Translations under genes and position numbers: made by a program | Assembly: GCA_050010455.1 (NCBI GenBank) | Contig: JBEKLA010000024.1 | Span: 1-29,829, forward strand | DNA from: DATJOQ01 sp050010455 | GTDB lineage: Bacteria; Desulfobacterota; Binatia; Binatales; Binataceae | Direction of reading: 5' to 3' | Length of the DNA: 29,829 nucleotides | Shown: positions 23,365 through 29,829 of the stretch, in pieces | Numbering within the stretch: the stretch's first letter is position 1 | How the letters are laid out: each line of letters opens with the position of its first letter | Notes under the pieces: generated by a model | The model's input: only the letters and a program-made list of their open reading frames with translations | Database searches by the model: none | What the model was told of the DNA's origin: nothing

Positions 23365-24123
23365 CTACTTTTTCGAGATCGAGCGGACCTGCTTCCCGAG
23401 CAACGCGATGCTCTCGGCTGACTGCGCGATCTGGTCCCAAGCCTTCATCTCTTTCGCCGTCGCGGCGCGGCATCGCTCGACCGCCTGATACTGGATCAGC
23501 CGTTTGACCTCCGCGTAGGCGGCCTGCCCGAGCCTGGCGAGCTTGCGCGCGCGCTCGATACATCGCGCTTCGAGATGCTCGGGCGCAACGATTTCGTCGA
23601 AGTAGCCCAGCTCGCACGCGCGTTCGGCGCCGCACAGTTCGGCTTCGAGCAGCGCCGCGCGCAGGCGCTCGGTGCCAAGCGCGACGCGGGCGATTTCTAC
23701 CGGCGCTAGCGGCAGCGGCAATCCGATCGCGACTTCGTTGGCGCCGAACTTGTGCGTCCCGCGCGATACTACGCGGAAATCGCACGCCAGCGCGATGATC
23801 AGGCCGCCCGCGATCGCGTGCCCGTTGACCATCGCGATTGTCGGCTTGGGAATCGTCCACAGCGCGAACAGCCCGTCGCGATCCTCGCTGCCAAGCACGC
23901 CAACCTGGTTGGTGCCTTCAGCCTGCGCCTTGATATCGAGGCCGCCGCTGAAAAACTTGCCGATACCGGTAACGACGACCGCGCGCACCGCCTTGTTCTC
24001 GCTCGCCTCGCAACATTGATCGTACATAGCTTCGTTGAACTCGCGGCTGATCGCGTTGGCGGGCGGACGATTCATCGTCAGGATTCGAACGCCATCTCCG
24101 ATGTCTTTTGCTTCAACCAGCAT
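23365..24123 (-). CDS. Enoyl-CoA hydratase/isomerase family protein
   Basis: This 252-residue crotonase-fold protein binds an acyl-CoA and stabilises an enolate. The oxyanion-hole elements are FFSGGLDIKA (58-67) and NGHAIAGGL (100-108). Of the two catalytic glutamates of classical hydratases, the first position is Ile109, while the second is retained as Glu130 in FGANEVAIGLPLP. A single Glu is more typical of delta3-delta2-enoyl-CoA isomerases than of hydratases, so isomerase activity is the better guess. ATG 24123 has AAGGAG eight nt upstream. It stands alone; a CoA-transferase gene lies nearby on the other strand. Confidence 0.9.
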   Translation of the reverse strand: MLVEAKDIGDGVRILTMNRPPANAISREFNEAMYDQCCEASENKAVRAVVVTGIGKFFSGGLDIKAQAEGTNQVGVLGSEDRDGLFALWTIPKPTIAMVNGHAIAGGLIIALACDFRVVSRGTHKFGANEVAIGLPLPLAPVEIARVALGTERLRAALLEAELCGAERACELGYFDEIVAPEHLEARCIERARKLARLGQAAYAEVKRLIQYQAVERCRAATAKEMKAWDQIAQSAESIALLGKQVRSISKK

Positions 24124-24180
24124 CTGCTTTCTCCTTGATACGAATTTTTAGTGGCGGCTCGATACCTCGCGCCGCGCATC

Positions 24181-24960
24181 TTAGCTCCGGCGCATCACGC
24201 CGAGCCAGCGCCGATAACACTTCGCGAGCGGCGTGCGCAACGACAGATCGGTGTAACAAGCGATCAGTTCGAAAACCCCCGACGCCTTGGCCGCGAATTC
24301 GAGATGATTCGGTATCGTGTAGCGCACTGGAACCAGGTCACGGGTATTAACCACACGATCCGGGAACCGGATAGCGCAACTGATCTCATAGATCCAGCCG
24401 CCCGCGTACCACGGCATCGGACGCCGATATTCGCGCACGTCGACCGCGGCCGTCCCGACGCGCACGCGCCGGCGCCGCCACAACTGTCGCCTGCCCGCCG
24501 GGCGCGCCTCGTCGTGCCGATCGACGTCGACGCAATAGAGTCCGCCCGGCCGAATCACGCGCGCCACCGATTTCAGATGCGCGATCAGCGCCGCGTTTTC
24601 CATAATCACCGGAAAGGTCTCGGACCAAAAGAACGCGGCGTCGAATTCGCGCGCCGGAATCCTGAAGTCCTCGATATCGCGGCGGTAGAACTTGATTCCT
24701 TTGACCCCGCGCGATTGCTCGCGCCCGGCCGCGATCATCACGGCCGAGCGATCGACGCCCGCGACTTCGATCCCGCTCCGCGCCAGCAACCGGCCGTGCG
24801 GCGAGTCGCCGCACGCGACATCGAGCACGCGGCGCACCGGCCGTTTCAGATGACGCGCCCAAACCTTTCTAAGAAAAGCCACCTCTTCGGCGATTTCGTG
24901 CGGCTGCTCCATGTGGACCGCGCGAAAAATCGGCGGAAAATCGTAGAGGCTGGCCGCCAT
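24181..24960 (-). CDS. Class I SAM-dependent methyltransferase
   Basis: This protein has 259 residues from ATG 24960; an extension to 25032 has no family support. Motif I is VLDVACGDSPHGRLLA (45-60), followed by VAGVDRS (motif II acid), DIEDFRIPAREFDAAFF (motif III-IV) and IRPGGLYCVDVDRHDEA. These are the SAM-binding Rossmann features of the methyltransferase 11/25 groups. The C-terminal half (Trp/Arg-rich, about 160-259) is the variable substrate part and gives no clue to the acceptor. It lies 57 nt upstream of the enoyl-CoA hydratase-type gene on the same strand and may be co-transcribed with it. Confidence 0.87.
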   Translation of the reverse strand: MAASLYDFPPIFRAVHMEQPHEIAEEVAFLRKVWARHLKRPVRRVLDVACGDSPHGRLLARSGIEVAGVDRSAVMIAAGREQSRGVKGIKFYRRDIEDFRIPAREFDAAFFWSETFPVIMENAALIAHLKSVARVIRPGGLYCVDVDRHDEARPAGRRQLWRRRRVRVGTAAVDVREYRRPMPWYAGGWIYEISCAIRFPDRVVNTRDLVPVRYTIPNHLEFAAKASGVFELIACYTDLSLRTPLAKCYRRWLGVMRRS

Positions 24961-25049
24961 CGCCCAATCATACCCAAGACAGTTCCCTGACCCTAACCTC
25001 GCCTTGGTCAGGAGAGCTTTGCATAACAGCATTCCGGCCTAATTTCTGT

Positions 25050-25256
25050 CACCTCGCCCGCTTTTTTGCGGGAGAGGTCGGGCGGCGCGCGGGTTGTGGC
25101 GAAAATAGTAACCCGCGTGCCGCGCGGGTGAGGGTGCTGTGAGAACCCTTGTGCCCCAACGAGTTGGCTGCACCCTCACCCTCGCGTCACGGCGCTTGCA
25201 AAAAGCAAGCAAGCGCCGTGACGCTCTCCCTCTCCCATAAAAGAATGGGCGAGGGT
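25050..25256. repeat. Composite palindromic repeat region
   Basis: Several nested hairpins lie here. CGTCACGGCGCTTGC (25185-25199) pairs perfectly with 25209-25223 over a 9-nt loop. CGCGCGGGTGAGGGTGC (25121-25137) pairs with 25170-25186 at 16 of 17 positions. GCGGGTT and AACCCGC pair around 25088-25117, and CCCGC and GCGGG around a T-tract near 25057-25072. Ends carry ACCTCGCCCG and GGGCGAGGGT, themselves roughly inverted. It is a non-coding, probably transposition-derived repeat between divergent genes. Confidence 0.8.
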
Positions 25257-25350
25257 AAAAACGGGCGCGGTTGCCGGCACCAAAGCCGCGCGCGTTGCGC
25301 CGCCGCGGCTTTTGGACTAAACGGCTTAGCGTACACACGAGGAGTGAGGT

Positions 25351-26559
25351 ATGGCCAAGCCGCTTGAAGGTATCAAGGTCGTCGAAATCGGGCAGGAGAT
25401 CCAGGGGCCGTTCGCCGGCCTGTTCCTGTCGGACATGGGCGCGAACGTGGTCAAGATCGAGAATCGCGAGACCGGCGATCTCAGCCGATGGGCCACCAAC
25501 GGGCTGATCGGCGGGCCCGACGCGCGCAATCCCGCAATCTCGCCCTACTTCCTCGCGATGAATCGCGGCAAGCGCAGCATCACGCTCGATCTGAAGAAGC
25601 CGCAGGCGATCGACATCGTGCGCCGGATGGCGAAAAACTACGACGTGCTGCTCACCAACTATCGGCCCGGCGTGCTCGATCGGCTCGGGCTCGGATTCGA
25701 GGATCTGCTCAAGGTCAATCCGAAGCTCGTCTATGGGCAAGGCAGCTCGTGGGGACCGAAAGGCCCGTGGGTGATGCGGCCGAGTCGCGATACGCTGGCG
25801 CAGGCGGCCAGCGGTGTGATGATCAAGACCGGAACGCCCGACCATCCCCCGCTGCCGGCCGGGATGTTCGTGGCCGACCATTGCGGCGCGCTGAGCCTCG
25901 CCAGCGGCATCGTCACGGCGCTGTTCGTGCGCGAGCGCACGGGCAAGGGCCAGCGCGTCGACGCCTCGATCTACGGCACGCTGCTCGCGATGCAGGCGTG
26001 GGAGCTGAACTATACGTCGCTCAGCGGCAAGGAGCCGGTGCGCGGCAATCGATGCCATCCGTTCCTGCGCGGAGTATGGGGCGCGTTCACCACCAAGGAC
26101 GGCTACATCTGCCTCGCGGGATGTGACGACAAGCGATGGCCGGCGTTCTGCAAGGTGATGGGCATCGAGCATCTGCAAAACGACCCCGACTACGACAACC
26201 CGACGCGCAACTTCCACGGCGCCATGATGGAAGAGGTGCTCGACGAAATCTTCCCGCGCAAGACCACCCAGGAATGGCTCGATCTGCTGCACGGAATCGA
26301 CGTGCTGGCGACCGACGTCGCGACGCTTCCGCAGATCCTTCAGAGCGAGCAGGCGCGCGCCAACGGCTACCTGAGAGAACTCGACCATCCGACCGCCGGC
26401 AAGATTATGGTTCCGGGCGGTCCGATCTCGCTCAACGGCGAGATCGAGACCACGGCCAAGCCGGCGCCCGAATACGGCCAGCACAGCGAGGAGATTTTGC
26501 TCGAACTCGGCTATAGCTGGGAGGAAATCGCCACGATGCGCGAAGCGGGCGCCGTATAA
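25351..26559 (+). CDS. Type III CoA-transferase (CaiB/BaiF family)
   Basis: This 402-residue enzyme moves CoA between carboxylic acids through an aspartyl-CoA thioester. The N-terminal Rossmann part has GIKVVEIGQEIQGPFAG and LSDMGANVVKIE. FLAMNRGKRSITLDLK and LLTNYRPGVLDRLGL are family signatures. The catalytic Asp is most likely Asp147 in PSRDTLAQAASG. The length is normal. ATG 25351 has GAGGAG and GAGGT upstream. Substrates (formyl-, carnitinyl-, succinyl-, or branched acyl-CoA) cannot be told from sequence. Together with the enoyl-CoA hydratase-type gene it suggests breakdown of an organic acid or side chain. Confidence 0.93.
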   Translation: MAKPLEGIKVVEIGQEIQGPFAGLFLSDMGANVVKIENRETGDLSRWATNGLIGGPDARNPAISPYFLAMNRGKRSITLDLKKPQAIDIVRRMAKNYDVLLTNYRPGVLDRLGLGFEDLLKVNPKLVYGQGSSWGPKGPWVMRPSRDTLAQAASGVMIKTGTPDHPPLPAGMFVADHCGALSLASGIVTALFVRERTGKGQRVDASIYGTLLAMQAWELNYTSLSGKEPVRGNRCHPFLRGVWGAFTTKDGYICLAGCDDKRWPAFCKVMGIEHLQNDPDYDNPTRNFHGAMMEEVLDEIFPRKTTQEWLDLLHGIDVLATDVATLPQILQSEQARANGYLRELDHPTAGKIMVPGGPISLNGEIETTAKPAPEYGQHSEEILLELGYSWEEIATMREAGAV

Positions 26560-26700
26560 GGAATCGCGACAACATTAGACCTGCTCACGCGCCGCGCGAT
26601 CAATTTTGATAGGTGTCATCCGGCGAGCACGATCGACACGTGCGTCCGCTTTCGTCGGGCCGCGAATCCTGCTTTTCTGTCTGTTTGAGGAATCCTTATC

Positions 26701-28008
26701 ATGGCATCGAGTACCGCAATCGCTGAAATCAAGGCGCGAGAGATTCTCGATTCGCGCGGCAACCCCACTATCGAAGTCGACGTCCGCTTAAGCGGCGGCG
26801 CTTTCGGCCGCGCGGCCGTTCCCTCGGGCGCGTCGACCGGCGCGCACGAGGCGCTGGAATTGCGCGACGGCGATCCCAAGCGCTACGGCGGCAAGGGCGT
26901 GCTCAAAGCGGTCGCCAACGTGACCGGTATCATCGCGCCGCATCTCAAGGGCGCCGACGCCGCCGACCAGGCCGATATCGACCGCCGCCTGATCGCTTTC
27001 GACGGCACCGAGAACAAATCGCGGCTGGGCGCCAACGCGATGCTGGGGGTCTCGCTGGCTGCGGCCTACGCTGCCGCCGCCGCCAAGGGCGTCCCGCTCT
27101 ATCGCTATCTCGGCGCGGACCCGCACCTGATGCCGGTGCCGATGATGAACATCCTCAACGGCGGCAAGCATGCCGACTCCAGCGTCGATATGCAGGAGTT
27201 CATGATCGTGCCGCTCGGCGCGCCGTCGTTCGCCGAAGCGTTGCGCTACGGCGCCGAGGTCTTTCACGCCCTCGCCTCTATTCTGAAAAAGGGCGGCCAC
27301 TCAACCAACGTCGGCGACGAAGGCGGTTTCGCTCCCAACCTGCGCAGCAACCAGGAGCCGCTCGACCTGATCCTGGAAGCGATCGCCAAGGCCGGCTACC
27401 GGCCCGGCGTCGACGTTGCGCTGGCGCTCGATCCCGCCTCCAGCGAGTTCTACGAAGACGGCAAGTACGTCTTTGCGCGCTCGGACAAGAAAGCGCGCGG
27501 TGCCGACGAGATGGTGCGTTTCTACGCCGACTGGCTCGACCGCTACCCGATCGTTTCGATCGAGGACGGGCTGGCCGAGGACGACTGGGACGGATGGCGG
27601 CTGATGACGCGCGAGCTCGGTGGACGAACGCAACTCGTCGGCGACGATCTGTTTGTCACCGACCCCAAGCGCTTGCGCCGCGGAATCGACGAAGCCTGCA
27701 CCAACTCGATCCTGATCAAGCTCAACCAGATCGGCACGGTCAGCGAAACGTTGAACACAATCGAGATGGCGCGCGCGGCCAACTTCACCGCCGTGATTTC
27801 GCATCGCTCGGGCGAGACCGAGGACACCACGATCGCCGATCTGGCGGTCGCAACCGGCGTCGGCCAGATCAAGACCGGCTCGCTGTGCCGGGGCGAGCGG
27901 CTGGCCAAGTATAACCGCCTGTTGCGGATCGCGGAGGAGCTTGGCGCCCGCGCCGAGTATCAGGGCGCGAAGACTTTCGCGCGATGGCAGCGGCGAGGCG
28001 CGCGATGA
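26701..28008 (+). CDS. eno: Enolase
   Basis: Enolase dehydrates 2-phosphoglycerate to phosphoenolpyruvate with Mg2+. The protein has 435 residues. IKAREILDSRGNPTIEVDV starts it, then SGASTGAHEALELRDGD, NILNGGKHADSSVDMQEFMI, VGDEGGFAPNL, SIEDGLAEDDWDGW, LVGDDLFVTD, ILIKLNQIGT (catalytic Lys) and SHRSGETEDTTIADLAVA. All metal and catalytic positions are present. ATG 26701 has GAGGAA nine nt upstream. It overlaps gpmI as ATGA, coupling two consecutive glycolytic steps. Confidence 0.98.
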   Translation: MASSTAIAEIKAREILDSRGNPTIEVDVRLSGGAFGRAAVPSGASTGAHEALELRDGDPKRYGGKGVLKAVANVTGIIAPHLKGADAADQADIDRRLIAFDGTENKSRLGANAMLGVSLAAAYAAAAAKGVPLYRYLGADPHLMPVPMMNILNGGKHADSSVDMQEFMIVPLGAPSFAEALRYGAEVFHALASILKKGGHSTNVGDEGGFAPNLRSNQEPLDLILEAIAKAGYRPGVDVALALDPASSEFYEDGKYVFARSDKKARGADEMVRFYADWLDRYPIVSIEDGLAEDDWDGWRLMTRELGGRTQLVGDDLFVTDPKRLRRGIDEACTNSILIKLNQIGTVSETLNTIEMARAANFTAVISHRSGETEDTTIADLAVATGVGQIKTGSLCRGERLAKYNRLLRIAEELGARAEYQGAKTFARWQRRGAR

Positions 28009-29534
28009 GCCGGCCCCCGATCGCGGCGCTGATAATCTTCGACGGCTGGGGATTGCGCACCGAGCGCGAGGCCAACGCCATCGCGATGGCCAAGACGCCG
28101 ACGATGGATCGGCTTTACGCCAGCCAGGCGCATAGCGCCCTTGACGCTTCCGGAGCAGCCGTCGGGCTGTTGCCTGGCGTGATGGGCAACTCGGAAGTCG
28201 GCCATCTCACGATTGGCTCCGGACGGGTCATCTACCAGGACGTGATGCGGATCACCAAGGCGATCGAGACCAAGGAGTTTTTCGCCAATCGCGTGCTGCT
28301 CGACGCGCTGCGCGCCGCCGCGCGCGGCCATACGCTTCATATCTGGGGCCTGCTCTCGGACGGCAGCGTCCATAGCCACATCGACCATCTGCTCGCGTTG
28401 CTCGACCTTGCCGTGCGCGAAAACGTCGCCAACATCGCGGTTCACGCCGTACTCGACGGACGCGACAAGCCGCCGCGTTCGGCGATCCCGTTCGTCGAGC
28501 GGCTCGAAGCCCGGCTCGCGGAGCTCAAGCACGGACGGATCGCGACCGTAAGCGGCCGTTACTACGCGATGGATCGCGACAAGCGATGGGAGCGCACCGA
28601 ACGGGCGTGGCGCGCGATCGTGCTTGGCGAGGGCCCGGTTTGCGATTCCGCGGTGACCGCGATCGAGAACAGCTACGCCGCGGGCCAGAACGACGAATTC
28701 GTGGAGCCGATCATTATCGATCGGCCCACTCCGATCGCCGACGGCGATCAGGTGATCTGCTTCAACTTCCGCGCTGATCGCGCGCGCGAGCTGACCGCGG
28801 CGATGACGATGGCGGACTTCAGCGGCTTCGCGCGTCCGCGTTTTCCCAAGGTCGGTTACGTGTGCATGACCGAATACGATCGCAGCTTCGGCCTGCCGCT
28901 GGCCTTCGGACCCGAGGACGTGAGACATACGCTCGGCGAGGTCCTGAGCGCCGCCGGGATACCGAATCTGCGCCTGGCCGAAACCGAAAAGTACGCCCAC
29001 GTGACCTACTTCCTCAATGGCGGCGTCGAGAATCCTTTTCCCCTCGAAGAGCGAATCCTGATCCCGTCGCTGAAGGTCGCGACCTACGATTTGCAGCCCA
29101 CGATGAGAGCGGCGGAGATCGCGGAGCGGGCCGAGAATGAAATCAAGAGCGGCCGCTTTGGCGTGATCGTAATGAATTTCGCCAATCCCGACATGGTCGG
29201 CCACACCGGCAATCTCGACGCCACCATCCGCGCCATCGAAGCAACCGATAGCGCGCTCGGCCGCGTGATCGGCGCGATCGACAACGCCGGCGGCGTGGCG
29301 CTGATAACCGCCGACCACGGCAACGCCGAGTTCATGGCCGATCCGGCGACCGGACAGCCCCATACCGCCCACACCACCAATCTCGTGCCGCTGATCCTGT
29401 TCGATCCCGCCTATCGCGCCGCGCTCGCCGACGGCACGCTCGCCGACGTCGCACCCACGCTGCTCGGGATGCTGGAACTCGCCGTGCCGCGCGAGATGAC
29501 CGGCCACGACTTGCGCATCGCGCGCCAGGGATAA
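28005..29534 (+). CDS. gpmI: 2,3-bisphosphoglycerate-independent phosphoglycerate mutase
   Basis: GpmI interconverts 3- and 2-phosphoglycerate via a phosphoserine and Mn2+. The protein has 509 residues from ATG 28005, which overlaps the enolase stop. An earlier in-frame ATG at 27984 lies inside the enolase gene and adds a basic tail. IFDGWGLRTEREANAI carries metal ligands, and VMGNSEVGH contains the nucleophile Ser63. LLSDGSVHSHIDHL, LDGRDKPPRSA, GRYYAMDRDKRWERTE, CFNFRADRARELT, NFANPDMVGHTG and ITADHGNAE complete the metal and substrate sites. All residues expected for activity are visible. Confidence 0.97.
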   Translation: MSRPPIAALIIFDGWGLRTEREANAIAMAKTPTMDRLYASQAHSALDASGAAVGLLPGVMGNSEVGHLTIGSGRVIYQDVMRITKAIETKEFFANRVLLDALRAAARGHTLHIWGLLSDGSVHSHIDHLLALLDLAVRENVANIAVHAVLDGRDKPPRSAIPFVERLEARLAELKHGRIATVSGRYYAMDRDKRWERTERAWRAIVLGEGPVCDSAVTAIENSYAAGQNDEFVEPIIIDRPTPIADGDQVICFNFRADRARELTAAMTMADFSGFARPRFPKVGYVCMTEYDRSFGLPLAFGPEDVRHTLGEVLSAAGIPNLRLAETEKYAHVTYFLNGGVENPFPLEERILIPSLKVATYDLQPTMRAAEIAERAENEIKSGRFGVIVMNFANPDMVGHTGNLDATIRAIEATDSALGRVIGAIDNAGGVALITADHGNAEFMADPATGQPHTAHTTNLVPLILFDPAYRAALADGTLADVAPTLLGMLELAVPREMTGHDLRIARQG

Positions 29535-29541
29535 CGCGCCG

Positions 29542-29829
29542 CTAATGGGCGGCGGCCGGCGGCGCCGTGTTGCGTCCGAGGAAGAACGCGGCCGGGATTA
29601 GCAGAAGCATCAGGAAGCCGACCAGTCGATAGACGTCGTTGAACGCGAGTATCGCCGCCTGCGCTTGCACCATGCGATAGACCGCGGCGAGCCCGTGCTT
29701 CTGGCCGCTGATCATCTCGCCCATGAAGCTGAAGCTGGCCGCCCCCGGAAGCCGCGCCCCCTGCTGGCTCAATTTCCAACCTTCGAAGACGGAGAAATGT
29801 TGCACCAGGTTCGCCTGATGGATTTGCTC
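29542..29829 (-). CDS. EmrB/QacA-type (DHA2) efflux transporter, C-terminal part
   Basis: This is the C-terminus of a protein that enters from the right edge; 95 residues are visible. It contains a periplasmic-loop-like stretch, then QAAILAFNDVYRLVGFLMLLLIPAAFFLGR, which matches the end of DHA2-family 14-helix drug:proton antiporters: a Q-A, then A-x-N-D-V motif before the last membrane helix, then a basic residue. It ends in a short cytosolic tail PPAAAH. It would sit in the inner membrane, usually with an EmrA-type adaptor, which would lie outside the window. It faces gpmI tail to tail with only seven nt between stops. Confidence 0.82.
   Translation of the reverse strand, partial: EQIHQANLVQHFSVFEGWKLSQQGARLPGAASFSFMGEMISGQKHGLAAVYRMVQAQAAILAFNDVYRLVGFLMLLLIPAAFFLGRNTAPPAAAH

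Noticed and set aside
11731..25256. Palindromic repeats as a CRISPR array
   Set aside because: Copies are kilobases apart, 100 bp or longer, internally palindromic, and have no spacer pattern or cas genes.
27960..29507. Long minus-strand frame opposite gpmI
   Set aside because: Antisense shadow; the plus strand has every GpmI motif.

Overview
The window is GC-rich, densely coded chromosomal DNA from a Gram-negative-type bacterium. It combines a full deazaflavin (F420) cluster, type III CoA-transferase and enoyl-CoA hydratase genes, DUF1015, exported proteins with classical signal peptides, and families of long palindromic intergenic repeats. That mix suggests a soil or sediment lineage of the deltaproteobacterial/Binatota kind. 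This placement is inference; no rRNA marker is present.

Layout. (1) 1-1360: an accessory patch with a DUF559 remnant, a half repeat and a carboxymuconolactone-decarboxylase/AhpD-like gene. That gene has an in-frame UGA exactly where the second Cys of the redox CxxC motif belongs, and a perfect hairpin follows the UGA at a bacterial-SECIS distance. It is a candidate selenoprotein and the most interesting item here. The patch is bracketed by copies of the 3' end of the neighbouring prenyl synthase gene. (2) 1360-6485, minus strand: cofG-cofH-cofD-cofE-polyprenyl diphosphate synthase, an overlapping or tightly spaced operon for F420. (3) 6486-13000, sparse accessory DNA: a small Cys-containing secreted protein with a strong terminator, tRNA-Asn(GUU), an exported trypsin-like protein, a GT4 glycosyltransferase, two exported proteins of unknown role, and a decayed integrative element. 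The element carries a tyrosine-recombinase remnant and is flanked by copies of the thiE 3' end. (4) 13027-15190, minus strand: promoter, TPP riboswitch, terminator, thiS, thiG, repeat, thiE. (5) 15391-22618, plus strand: alr-purH-(repeat)-purD-purE-tsaC-DUF1015-histidine phosphatase, with several ATGA or longer overlaps. (6) 22619-25350: repeats, an enoyl-CoA hydratase/isomerase and a SAM methyltransferase on the minus strand. (7) 25351-29534, plus strand: CaiB-type CoA-transferase, enolase and cofactor-independent phosphoglycerate mutase. The C-terminus of an EmrB-type efflux pump enters from the right on the minus strand.

How the genes work together. CofG and CofH build the Fo chromophore, CofD adds the phospho-side chain and CofE adds glutamate. 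The guanylyltransferase that supplies CofD is not in the window. ThiS/ThiG make the thiazole and ThiE joins it to the pyrimidine, under TPP feedback. PurE, PurD and PurH are three steps of IMP synthesis. Enolase and GpmI are consecutive glycolytic steps and are translationally coupled.
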